Below, piece by piece: positions 42,278-49,917 of a stretch of DNA of 57,809 nucleotides (its first letter is position 1; every line of letters starts with the position of its first letter). The position numbers and the translations under genes were made by a program. The notes under the pieces were generated by a model that was not told the origin of the DNA, made no database searches, and saw only the letters and a program-made list of their open reading frames with translations. The DNA is from Polaromonas sp. (GTDB taxonomy: Bacteria; Pseudomonadota; Gammaproteobacteria; Burkholderiales; Burkholderiaceae_C), in assembly GCA_030655515.1 (NCBI GenBank), contig JAURVI010000008.1, positions 1 through 57,809 on the forward strand, written 5' to 3'.

Positions 42278-42647
42278 CTTTGGGGAGTGCCGACACAGCG
42301 GCCTGTTCTGGCGTATCGTCATAGGATGCCGTGCGCCGCAGCCGAGAGCGCGCATGGTATTCAGGCCAGTGAAGAAACAGCTTGATTTCGGGGAACCCAG
42401 GTACGAGCGCGTCCGCCACTGCCTTGCAGACGAGGCGGTGTTTCTTGCGCGTGAGACCGGACTGCTGAGGGTGGGCGGGCGACGCACTGCCGTCTTTATC
42501 GTCCAGCGGGGAAAATTGGTTAATCACGCGCTGCAGACTGGCAGCGCGATCATTGAGCTCGGCGAGGAGGTCATGCGCTTCTCGTCGGTTGAGAACAAAC
42601 CCCTGCTCAAGATCAAATTGAACGCCCGTCAGGAAACAATGAACCAT
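42255..42647 (-). CDS. Small protein encoded upstream of RT-cas1
   Basis: Starts at ATG 42647 with AAGGAG six bases upstream; 130 residues. The N-terminus reads MVHCFLTGVQFDLEQGFVLN, followed by a helical region RREAHDLLAELNDRAASLQR and a basic middle part (LTRKKHRLVCKAVADAL). I do not recognise a family and it does not look like Cas2. It overlaps the RT-Cas1 start by 23 bases, so the two proteins are probably made together. A role in adaptation or as a partner subunit is inference from position. Confidence 0.75.
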   Translation of the reverse strand: MVHCFLTGVQFDLEQGFVLNRREAHDLLAELNDRAASLQRVINQFSPLDDKDGSASPAHPQQSGLTRKKHRLVCKAVADALVPGFPEIKLFLHWPEYHARSRLRRTASYDDTPEQAAVSALPKDENQCPP

Positions 42648-42795
42648 GATTGGCTCCTTGAAAGTTGATGGTGACAAGTCAGCAGCGATATCCCTTCCTT
42701 GCACCGCTATCTTCTGCCATGAGTTCTTTCAGTTGCAAGTCCTATCGTGTGTATGGCGCCAGTTAAACTCCAATTGGAATTCGCGATTGGAGAGG
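42648..42795. promoter_or_regulatory. Divergent promoter region of the RT-cas1 operon
   Basis: About 150 bases separate the divergent small gene and the plus-strand gene. The palindrome TCCAATTGGA lies at 42769-42778 near the plus-strand start. No clear -35/-10 pair can be assigned. Confidence 0.4.
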
Positions 42796-43632
42796 ATGTC
42801 GGAACACATGAACTTTTTAACATTGGCGGAGGTTCGGGAACGTGCCCCAGAAATTCGAGCCTGGTTCGATGTCCTGATGGGCAATCGCAGTCTGGCCCCA
42901 AAAAAGAATGCCGCGCAATGGCAATTCTTCCGTTTGTGCCTGGACCAAACCCTGGGCGCCTCACCCCAATCAGCGGATTGGCGTCCGCTTCAAATTGCGC
43001 AATACAAATTTGAAGTAGAGAACAAGTTGCGACGCTTGTACTTACGCGATGGTCAACCGCCGGCGTTTGTCTTTCGGCTAGCCAGCCGCCGCGACGCACA
43101 GCGCGAAAACCTTGTTGTCGATGACGAGTATCCCGAAATTGGGGGATACCACCTGCTGGTGAGCGACAGACGTGACACCTCAGACTCCCTGCAATCGGCG
43201 ACAACAAACCGTGAGCATATTGAAATGGTTATCGCCGCTTGCATTGATACCGAATTTGAAGCGTACCGGACACTGCCCAAGATAGACGACACAAAGATCT
43301 CGCCGTGGTTTGTCAGCCAAGGGCCAGCGCATCGGGATTTACTTCACGCCTTGGAACGGGTAGCACAACGCGCCCTGGTTTTGACGAATCCGCGCAATCC
43401 ATCGACACGACGACTTTTGTCGATTAACATCAAAGAAATAGTCGGCGACACAGCAGAGGTGAGAACCGTCGAGTATTGGTATCTGAGGTGGTGGAGTTTA
43501 ATCGAGAGTAAATATCATTACACCTATCGTGAAACGACGCGCCACACATACATTCTCAAGCAACATGCGGGCAATTGGCTGGTAGAAGAAATAATCCGAC
43601 CCCAACCCTTGCAAAATACTCCACATCGCTAA
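42796..43632 (+). CDS. Protein with possible IMS/NTF2-like C-terminal domain
   Basis: Start ATG 42796 or ATG 42808; GGAGAGG lies just upstream of both. About 278 residues. The N-terminal half is unrecognised and charged (EVRERAPEIRAWFDVLMG, then RRDAQRENLVVDDEYPEIGG). The C-terminal 110 residues (HALERVAQRALVLTNPRNPS, then TAEVRTVEYWYLRWWSL and HTYILKQHAGNWLVEEI) resemble the IMS/NTF2-like fold in which a helix is followed by a sheet ending in WxVxxI. GC is clearly lower than in the surrounding chromosome. Divergent from the RT-Cas1 operon, it may be an accessory partner or an unrelated cargo gene. Confidence 0.6.
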   Translation: MSEHMNFLTLAEVRERAPEIRAWFDVLMGNRSLAPKKNAAQWQFFRLCLDQTLGASPQSADWRPLQIAQYKFEVENKLRRLYLRDGQPPAFVFRLASRRDAQRENLVVDDEYPEIGGYHLLVSDRRDTSDSLQSATTNREHIEMVIAACIDTEFEAYRTLPKIDDTKISPWFVSQGPAHRDLLHALERVAQRALVLTNPRNPSTRRLLSINIKEIVGDTAEVRTVEYWYLRWWSLIESKYHYTYRETTRHTYILKQHAGNWLVEEIIRPQPLQNTPHR

Positions 43633-43987
43633 TTAAATATCTGAAATGTTTTAGATTTCAATATGGAAACCAATCACCTGTCAGATTATACCGATCAATA
43701 CCAGTTCGATTGTTTATACGAAGTTCGACGACCAGCCTTATGTAAATTTATGCTTTTAAATGAGTTTGGAGATAAATCATGAAATCGTACACCTGAATCC
43801 GTGACCTCGTTGTAAAAAATCCAAATTTATCGTTATAACTCAATGAGTTGGATGTAAAATGGTGTTCGCCCTGAAGGTGAATACGAACATGACCGACTTC
43901 ATTATCAAAAAGCTGCCCTACGACCTTTTTTCGGAGTTGATCAATACGGTCAACGAATTTTGATCCTACATCTTTGGGGTAAATTTT
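43633..43987. other. AT-rich non-coding stretch
   Basis: No convincing gene. A good ribosome site and ATG at 43779 lead only to a six-codon frame, and a 24-codon frame at 43889-43963 (MTDFIIKKLPYDLF...) has a weak site. CTGAAAT-N8-TTTCAAT at 43642-43663 recurs with 4 mismatches at 44240-44261. I see no regular repeat-spacer pattern. Confidence 0.5.
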
Positions 43988-44191
43988 ATGAAGCGCTCTC
44001 TTTCCCTCACTGCTCTCTCCCTCACTGCTCTGATGCTGGCCTTCGGTGCCCAGGCCGCAGCGCCTGAAGAAGCCATGAACAAAGCCGGATGCATGGCTTG
44101 TCATGCCAAAGACAAAAAAATGGTTGGGCCGGCCTTCAAGGACATTGCGGCCAAAGGGTACGCAGCATCTTTTACAATCAGCGTTATGTAA
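43988..44191 (+). pseudogene. Truncated class I cytochrome c gene
   Basis: The first 55 or so codons are a normal cytochrome c551/c8-type start: signal peptide MKRSLSLTALSLTALMLAFG up to AQAAAPEE, the heme motif CMACH, and KDKKMVGPAFKDIAAKG. Then the sequence changes to an unrelated YAASFTISVM and stops. The C-terminal half with the Met heme ligand is missing. A 15-base tandem duplication (two copies of CTCACTGCTCT... within the signal peptide) gives LSLTALSLTAL. The gene was probably broken by insertion or deletion at about 44155. Confidence 0.75.
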
Positions 44192-44559
44192 ACAGCAGGT
44201 TTTAATGATGATTTTTCCCTGCATCAGTCCAACTATCACCTGAAATCCTTTGTATTTCAATGCGCTGCGGTGTTATCGGAACATTGTCGAAACCCCCGGA
44301 TTCGACAGCCTTCCGCCCCCCGGTTTCGACAAGCCTCCAAGTCATTGAAAACAGGGCGGTTTTGATGCATGGCAACGTCGTCGTTCAAGCCAGATGTCGA
44401 AATCGTTCTGCCGATTGCCCGCGAGCTGGGCGCGGCGCCCGGAATCGAGGGCGATGGCGCAGGGTTTGGTCGATTGCGCGCGGGAATTTGAACCCGGGAA
44501 TCGTGTTTCGACAATACGAAAAATCCCGATCATGCCCATCCCCCATTCAGTTCCCCGGC
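44192..44559. other. Degenerate region between gene remnants
   Basis: No intact gene. It contains several TTCGAC-type short repeats (44275-44330) and frames that stop quickly. It reads like scrambled remains between the cytochrome fragment and the DUF3368 remnant. Confidence 0.5.
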
Positions 44560-44751
44560 AGAAACGCACCCGCGATCATCGCTCAGCGTCTGGGCGTGAG
44601 CGTAGTCGGCTGCGGCGCTGTGCTGCTGGCGCTCAAATCCCACGGTTTGATAGCCGGTGTGCAACCTGCCTTGGCCGCTTGGCAGGCGCACGGGTATTAC
44701 GTATCGCCAAAGTTGCAGGCAGAGTTGCTGGAACGGCGGTTTCCAGGTTGA
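44560..44751 (+). pseudogene. Remnant of a DUF3368 PIN-like toxin gene
   Basis: The frame ending at 44751 reads APAIIAQRLGVSVVGCGAVL followed by LALKSHGLIAGVQPAL and a C-terminal helix, matching the C-terminal third of DUF3368 proteins, toxin partners in UPF0175-type pairs. The N-terminal PIN acidic residues and any antitoxin gene are missing, and no start codon with a ribosome site precedes it. The last base of its stop codon is shared with the start codon of the following gene. Confidence 0.6.
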
Positions 44752-45614
44752 TGAACCGGCAGGACTTCCGCTGTTTCCACCGGCTGCGGGTGCGCTGGGC
44801 CGAGGTGGACATGCAAAAAATCGTCTTCAACGCGCATTACCTGATGTACTTCGACACGGCGGTCTCCGATTACTGGCGCGCGCTGGCCCTGCCTTACGAG
44901 GCCGCGATGCACCAGCTCGGCGGTGACCTGTATGTCAAGAAGGCCACGGTCGAGTACCATGGCTCGGCCCGGTATGACGACCAGCTCGATGTCGGCATGA
45001 AGCGTTCCCGTATCGGCAACTCGTCAATGGTGTTCGCAAGCGGCATCTTTCGCGGCGACCAGTTGCTGATCAGCGGCGAGCTGATTTATGTGTTTGCCGA
45101 TCCGGCGACGCAAACCTCCAAACCGGTGCCCGCCGAGCTGCGCCGCATCCTGACCGGCTACGAAGCCGGCGAGCCGATGGTCACGGTCCGGCTTGGATCG
45201 TGGGCCGATCTGGGCACCGATGCGGCCACCCTCCGAACCGACGTTTTTGTGCAGGAGCAGGGCATTGCACTGGACATGGAATGGGACGACGCCGACAAGA
45301 CCGCCATCCATGCGGTGGCCTACAACGGCCTGGGCCAGCCGATAGCCACCGGCAGGCTGCTGCAACATGCGCCCGGCATCGGCAAAATTGGCCGCATGGC
45401 CGTCAGCCGCGTACTTCGGGGTTCGGGCCTGGGGCGCACGCTGTTGCAGGCGCTGATGGCAGCGGCCCGGCGGCGCGGCGACACCGACGTGCTGCTGCAC
45501 GCCCAGCGCAGTGCCGAGGGTTTTTACAGCCGCCTCGGTTTCCGTTCGCGCGGCCAGCCTTTCGATGAGGTGCAAATTCCGCACATCGAGATGGTCAAGT
45601 CTTTATCCTCATGA
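44751..45614 (+). CDS. YbgC/FadM-type thioesterase fused to a GNAT acetyltransferase
   Basis: A 287-residue two-domain protein. Residues 1-140 are a hotdog 4HBT thioesterase: RLRVRWAEVDMQKIVFNAHYL contains the catalytic Asp, followed by YLMYFDTAVSDYWR and KRSRIGNSSMVFASGIF. Residues 145-287 are a GNAT domain: LRTDVFVQEQGIALDMEWDD, GKIGRMAVSRVLRGSGLGRT with the acetyl-CoA loop, and AEGFYSRLGFRSRGQPF. Fusion of a thioesterase with an ElaA-like acetyltransferase is known in Burkholderiales annotation as I recall. Both active regions look complete. Start ATG 44751; it overlaps the stop of the upstream remnant. Confidence 0.88.
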   Translation: MNRQDFRCFHRLRVRWAEVDMQKIVFNAHYLMYFDTAVSDYWRALALPYEAAMHQLGGDLYVKKATVEYHGSARYDDQLDVGMKRSRIGNSSMVFASGIFRGDQLLISGELIYVFADPATQTSKPVPAELRRILTGYEAGEPMVTVRLGSWADLGTDAATLRTDVFVQEQGIALDMEWDDADKTAIHAVAYNGLGQPIATGRLLQHAPGIGKIGRMAVSRVLRGSGLGRTLLQALMAAARRRGDTDVLLHAQRSAEGFYSRLGFRSRGQPFDEVQIPHIEMVKSLSS

Positions 45615-45618
45615 GGCT

Positions 45619-45745
45619 TTAAGGCTACGCTGAATAAGTCCGTTCGCGTTGAGTCTGTCGAAACGCTGCCCTTGCAAATCAACAACTTGCGAAGGACTTC
45701 GACAGGCTCAGTCCGAACGGGGAGACTTATTCAGCATTGCATTAA
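45619..45745. mobile_element. MITE-like element, copy B (inverted relative to copy A)
   Basis: Begins five bases after the stop of the thioesterase-acetyltransferase gene and carries at its other end the stop codon of the convergent NRDE gene. It is the reverse complement of 33275-33400 with about two substitutions (GAGTCTG for GAGCCTG, and GCATTAA for GCCTTAA). The palindromic structure could act as a shared terminator. Confidence 0.85.
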
Positions 45746-46593
45746 AGGGCGCCAGTGGAAGCGAAGGCAGGGCTGGGCTGCCACGTCAATTGGCAACTGT
45801 GATCAAGCCGCGCATCTGACCCGCCATATGCATGGGTGGTTTCCTCGACCCGCACGTCCCAGGTCAAAGCGGGCTCGATTGCTACGGCACTGGCCACCAG
45901 CAAGGTGCTGCAGCGGGTGCCATAACCATTTTCAGGAAAATCGACAAAGGCGCTGGACAGCGCGTGCTCCTGCGCCAATGGCACACCGGTGCTGGGCAAC
46001 AGTTCTGCGCTGGCGCGCCGGCGATCTTGCAGGGCGGACCAGAGCTCGGTGCGCAGTGCGTCCTGCCCAGGTGCGGCCAGCGCGGTTTGCAGCGCGTGCT
46101 TCAGCGCCCGGGTTTTGGGCCAGGGGGTGTCCAGCGCGCCATTGGACAAGCCATAAATGCCGGGGCCCAGTGCGCGTGAATGCCAGCCCGTCGCATCCTC
46201 GGACCGGTTGGTCAGCCAGTGCCAGGATGCGGCCTGAAAATCGCCCAGCACCAGGTTGAACGCGCCATAGGCCGCGCTGTCGGTTTGCGCCATGAATTGG
46301 GCGGCATCCATCCGGCCTTCCAGCCAGCGCAGGACCAGTTCGCCCCGGGATTTCTCGCCGGTGGTCGGCTGGCGCTCGCGCACATTGGTCAGCATCGCCA
46401 GGCGGCCGCCGGGGCTCAGGCCCAGCCAGGTGCCGCCTGCACGCAAGTCACGTCCGGAGATGATTTCGGTGCCCGCATCGGTGTGCCAGCGCGCCAGCGG
46501 CAGGGTGGGCCGGTTCAGAAATTCATCGCGGTTGGACGCGATCACCAGCGGCCAGCGGGTCGAGGCGTTGATGGCAAACGCAATCAGGCACAT
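45742..46593 (-). CDS. NRDE (TANGO2-like) family protein
   Basis: A 283-residue protein starting MCLIAFAINASTRWPLVIAS and containing the family motif NRDEF at residues 21-26, then RDLRAGGTWLGLSPGGRLAMLTN. The initial Cys is conserved in the family. TANGO2 relatives are linked to heme or lipid handling, but bacterial function is not established. The stop codon is inside the MITE-like element. Its start lies at the edge of a GC-rich repeat that separates it from hpnE. Confidence 0.9.
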   Translation of the reverse strand: MCLIAFAINASTRWPLVIASNRDEFLNRPTLPLARWHTDAGTEIISGRDLRAGGTWLGLSPGGRLAMLTNVRERQPTTGEKSRGELVLRWLEGRMDAAQFMAQTDSAAYGAFNLVLGDFQAASWHWLTNRSEDATGWHSRALGPGIYGLSNGALDTPWPKTRALKHALQTALAAPGQDALRTELWSALQDRRRASAELLPSTGVPLAQEHALSSAFVDFPENGYGTRCSTLLVASAVAIEPALTWDVRVEETTHAYGGSDARLDHSCQLTWQPSPAFASTGAL

Positions 46594-46598
46594 ACGCT

Positions 46599-46679
46599 GG
46601 CCCCCACGCTTTTCACTGCGTGTAATGCGCTGCCCCCCGAGGGGGCTATTTTTCCTGGGGGCGGCCCGGCGGAAAAATC
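46599..46679. repeat. GC-rich repeat between the NRDE gene and hpnE, copy 6
   Basis: Starts GGCCCCCACGCTTTTCACTG, continues through GCTGCCCCCCGAGGGGGCT and ends GGCGGCCCGGCGGAAAAAT. It fills almost the whole gap between the two divergent start codons, so both promoters must lie in or beside the repeat. Confidence 0.88.
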
Positions 46680-46697
46680 ATTCCTGGCACTCGCGCG

Positions 46698-47975
46698 ATG
46701 AAGACAGCCGTCATAGGCGCGGGCTGGTCCGGCTGCGCGGCGGCGGTCGAAGCGACACGGCTGGGCCAGCAGGTCACGGTGTTTGAAGCGGCGCGTATTC
46801 CCGGCGGTCGAGCGCGGCGAGTAGACGGTCAATGGCCTGATGGCACAGCGCTGCCGCTGGACAACGGCCAACACATCCTGATTGGGGCTTACAGCGACAC
46901 CCTTCGCTTGATGCGCGATGTGGGCGTTGACACCGAAACCTCGCTACTGCGGCTGCCGCTGACCATGCAGTTCCCGGACGGCACCGGCCTGAAGCTTCCC
47001 CAACTGCCCACGCCACTGGACACGCTGGTCGGCATTGCGGGTGTACGCGGCTGGACCTGGCGCGACAAACTGTTGCTGATGCACGCGGCCGTGCGTTGGC
47101 AATGGGCGGGCTTTCGCTGCGCGCCGCAACAGTCGGTCGCGCAACTGTGCCAGCGCCTCAGCCCAGCCGTGATGGCCGGCCTGATCGAACCACTGTGTGT
47201 GTCGGCGCTGAACACCCCGGCCGAACGCGCCAGCGCCCAGATGTTTTTGCGGGTGCTGCGTGATGCGCTGTTTTCGCACTCCGGTGGCTCCAACCTGCTG
47301 CTGCCGCGCGCCGATCTGAGCGCGCTGCTGCCGGATGCGGCGCTGGCGTGGGTCGCGCAGCGCGGTGGCGAGGTTCGCTTGGGGCACCGTGTCCAGGCAT
47401 TGGTCTTCACCGCGTCCGGCTGGCGGGTCGATGACGCGGTGTTTGACCGGGTGATTCTGGCCTGCCCGCCGACGCAAGCTGCGCGGCTGGCGCAAGCCTG
47501 CGGCCTGCCCTGCGAAGCCTGGCTGGCGCAAGCCCGTGCCCTGCAGTTTGAAGCCATCACCACCGTCTATGCTTTTTCGCCGGGCACCGTGTTGGCCCGG
47601 CCCATGCTCGCCCTGCGCACCTGCACCCCGAACGGCCCGGTACCGGCGCAGTTTGTGTTTGACCGGGGTCAGCTCGGCGGACCCATCGGCCTGCTGGCTT
47701 TTGTAGTCAGTGCCAGCACCGGCGACAGCGCCGCACTCGGCAGCCAGGTGCTGGCGCAAGGCCAGCGGCAACTGGGGCTGAGGACACTGAACGCCGTACA
47801 AACCATTGTGGAAAAACGCGCCACCTTTGCCTGCCTGCCCGGCCTGCAGCGGCCCAGCGCGCAAATACTGCCGGGGCTGCTGGCCTGCGGCGACTACATT
47901 GACGGCCCTTACCCGGCGACACTGGAAGGTGCGGTGCGTTCGGGTTTGCAGGCCGCAAGAGCTGCCATCCATTAA
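46698..47975 (+). CDS. hpnE: Hydroxysqualene dehydroxylase HpnE
   Basis: FAD enzyme that converts hydroxysqualene to squalene in the HpnCDE route to hopanoids. The 425-residue protein starts with the dinucleotide motif VIGAGWSGCAAAVEA, then GGRARRVDG and LPLDNGQHILIGAYSDTL. The C-terminal FAD segment is LLACGDYIDGPYPATLEGAVRSG. hpnC and hpnD are not visible here; in relatives they precede hpnE, so this copy may be separated from them. The region directly upstream is the GC-rich repeat, so the promoter may be in or altered by it. Confidence 0.9.
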   Translation: MKTAVIGAGWSGCAAAVEATRLGQQVTVFEAARIPGGRARRVDGQWPDGTALPLDNGQHILIGAYSDTLRLMRDVGVDTETSLLRLPLTMQFPDGTGLKLPQLPTPLDTLVGIAGVRGWTWRDKLLLMHAAVRWQWAGFRCAPQQSVAQLCQRLSPAVMAGLIEPLCVSALNTPAERASAQMFLRVLRDALFSHSGGSNLLLPRADLSALLPDAALAWVAQRGGEVRLGHRVQALVFTASGWRVDDAVFDRVILACPPTQAARLAQACGLPCEAWLAQARALQFEAITTVYAFSPGTVLARPMLALRTCTPNGPVPAQFVFDRGQLGGPIGLLAFVVSASTGDSAALGSQVLAQGQRQLGLRTLNAVQTIVEKRATFACLPGLQRPSAQILPGLLACGDYIDGPYPATLEGAVRSGLQAARAAIH

Positions 47976-47994
47976 TCTGCCCGTCAATTATTCG

Positions 47995-48011
47995 GGGCCT
48001 TGTACAGGCCC
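47995..48011. terminator. Hairpin between convergent hpnE and HAD genes
   Basis: GGGCCT and AGGCCC pair around TGTAC. There is no T-run, so it is at best a weak terminator or a pausing hairpin. Confidence 0.35.
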
Positions 48012-48034
48012 TGCTGCCGTCCCGGCCTTCCGTC

Positions 48035-48745
48035 TTACGTCTGTGCGCCGGAAGCCCTGAACAGATCACACAACTCGGTCAGGTTGGCCACGGTTTCATG
48101 CGGCGAGGACGGGTGTGTCCACAGATGGTCGGCCCGGTTGACCCAGGCGGTCTGCATGCCGGCATTGAGCGCGCCCAGCACATCCAGCGCCGCGTCATCG
48201 CCCACATGCAGAACATTGTGCGGATCGACATCCGCGGCACCGGCGGCCGCATGAAAAATCCGCGAATCGGGTTTGCCCACGCCAAACTCTTGCGCACTGA
48301 TGGCGGCGCGAAAATAGGCGCCCAGCCCGATGCGCTCGATATCGGCATTGCCGTTGGAGAGCGCCACAACGGGATAACGGGTCGAAAGAAACTCCAGCGC
48401 CAGCAAAGCGTCGTCAAACAGCGTCACCTGATGCCGTGCGGCAAAAAAAACTTCGAAGGCTTCTTCCGCCAGCATGGGATTTTCTTCCGCGCGGGACAAG
48501 GCCAGGCGGATCGCCTCGCGCCGGATCGCGCTGAGGTTGTGCTTGAGCTCGGGCCGCGTGCGGGCAATTTCCGCGCGGATATCATGCCTTGCGCTGGGGT
48601 TGGAAAACAACGCCGCCGTCATGGGTGCATGGTGTCCCAGCCATTCGTCGAGTGCGGCCTCGGCCCGCTCGATGACGGGCCAGACCGGCCACAGAGTGTC
48701 GTCAAGGTCCAGGGTGATGGCTTTGATGATTGTCAGATCAAGCAT
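48035..48745 (-). CDS. HAD-superfamily hydrolase
   Basis: A 236-residue phosphatase-like protein. Motif I is ITLDLDDTLWP with nucleophile Asp and acid Asp, motif II VVALSNGNADI, motif III Lys in GKPDSRIF, and motif IV HVGDDAALDVLGA. The cap inserted after motif I is helical (C1 type). Substrate unknown. An upstream ATG at 48766 with GGAG eight bases before it would add seven residues (MGYSPLP); that ATG shares bases with the hemH start. Confidence 0.9.
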   Translation of the reverse strand: MLDLTIIKAITLDLDDTLWPVWPVIERAEAALDEWLGHHAPMTAALFSNPSARHDIRAEIARTRPELKHNLSAIRREAIRLALSRAEENPMLAEEAFEVFFAARHQVTLFDDALLALEFLSTRYPVVALSNGNADIERIGLGAYFRAAISAQEFGVGKPDSRIFHAAAGAADVDPHNVLHVGDDAALDVLGALNAGMQTAWVNRADHLWTHPSSPHETVANLTELCDLFRASGAQT

Positions 48746-48764
48746 AGGTAGTGGAGAATAACCC

Positions 48765-49868
48765 ATGTCTTTTTCTCCCGAACCGCCGTTTGCCCACGGA
48801 CAGCCACCCAAAGCCTTCAGCGGCACCGCTGTGTTGTATTGCAACCTCGGTACACCCGACGCACCGACTGCTGCCGCGCTGCGCCCTTACCTCGCCCAGT
48901 TCCTGAGCGACCACCGCGTGATCGAAATCCCCAAAGTGCTGTGGTGGCCGATCCTGCATGGCATCATCCTGCGGGTTCGACCCAAAAAGTCAGCGGCCAA
49001 ATACGCCAGCATCTGGACGCCGGAGGGCTCGCCCCTGAAAACATGGACAGCCAGGCAGGCGACGCTGCTGCGCAGTTACCTCGGTGAGCGCGGCCACCAG
49101 GTCGCGGTGCGCTACGCCATGCGCTACGGCCAACCGTCCATCGCCTCGCAGCTCGACGCACTGAAGGCCGAGGGTGCCACGCGTATCTTGATACTGCCCG
49201 CCTACCCGCAATACAGCGGCACCAGCACTGCCAGTGTGTTCGATGCGGTGTACAACTGGGCCGCCAGGACACGCCGCCTTCCCGAGCTTCGTTTTGTCAA
49301 CCACTACCACGACCACCCCGGCTACATCGCCGCGCTCGCCGCCAAAGTCCGCGCGCACTGGATGGCCCATGGCCAGTCTGACAAACTGGTCATGAGTTTT
49401 CACGGCGTGCCCGAGCGCACGCTGCATCTGGGTGACCCTTATCACTGCGAATGCCACAAAACCGCGCGACTGCTGGCCGCGCAATTGGGCCTGAGCAAAG
49501 AGCAGTACACCGTCACGTTCCAGTCGCGCTTCGGCAAGGCCAAGTGGCTTGAACCCTCTACCGAGCCCACCCTCGTGGCCATGGCGCGGGCCGGCGTCAA
49601 AAGCGTCGATTTGATGTGCCCGGGCTTTACCGGCGACTGCCTGGAAACGCTGGAAGAAATTGCGCAGGAAGCCAAAAAGGCTTTCCTGCATGCAGGGGGG
49701 CAAGCGTTCCACTACATTGCCTGCCTCAATGACAGTCCCGCATGGATTCGCGCCCTCAGCGACCTGGCGCAACAGCATCTGGCCGGCTGGCCGACGCAGC
49801 CACCGCCCGAGACGCAGGCGCTGGCCGCCTCGCGTACTGCGGCCTTGGCGCTGAGGGCCAAGCAGTAG
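48765..49868 (+). CDS. hemH: Ferrochelatase
   Basis: Inserts iron into protoporphyrin IX in the last step of heme synthesis. The 367-residue protein has the family pattern: VLYCNLGTPDAPT, ILILPAYPQYSGTSTASVFD, MSFHGVPERTLHLGDPYHCE with the metal His, and TFQSRFGKAKWLEPSTEPTL and CPGFTGDCLETLEEI, with the C-terminal ACLNDSPAWI. Ribosome site GGAG is ten bases upstream. The start codon lies across the alternative start of the divergent HAD gene. Confidence 0.96.
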   Translation: MSFSPEPPFAHGQPPKAFSGTAVLYCNLGTPDAPTAAALRPYLAQFLSDHRVIEIPKVLWWPILHGIILRVRPKKSAAKYASIWTPEGSPLKTWTARQATLLRSYLGERGHQVAVRYAMRYGQPSIASQLDALKAEGATRILILPAYPQYSGTSTASVFDAVYNWAARTRRLPELRFVNHYHDHPGYIAALAAKVRAHWMAHGQSDKLVMSFHGVPERTLHLGDPYHCECHKTARLLAAQLGLSKEQYTVTFQSRFGKAKWLEPSTEPTLVAMARAGVKSVDLMCPGFTGDCLETLEEIAQEAKKAFLHAGGQAFHYIACLNDSPAWIRALSDLAQQHLAGWPTQPPPETQALAASRTAALALRAKQ

Positions 49869-49917
49869 GCGAAAAGCGCACCGGCCGCCGCCTCTCGATT
49901 TATTCCTTAAACGGAGA

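Noticed and set aside
43889..43963. A 24-codon frame in the AT-rich gap
   Set aside because: It has a weak ribosome site and no recognisable similarity. It is mentioned in the description of the gap but not called as a gene.
38690..44000. Possible CRISPR array beside the RT-Cas1 gene
   Set aside because: I looked through both flanks and found no direct repeats at regular spacing. Only two loosely related motifs were seen, and these are listed separately as a weak observation.
43748..44260. A long minus-strand frame opposite the cytochrome fragment
   Set aside because: It is the antisense of the recognisable signal peptide and heme motif and has no ribosome site or family pattern.
44470..44520. 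Sequence resembling a tRNA T-arm (GGGTTCAAATTCCC on the minus strand)
   Set aside because: Stem pairing fails, and no D-arm, anticodon arm or acceptor stem can be built around it.
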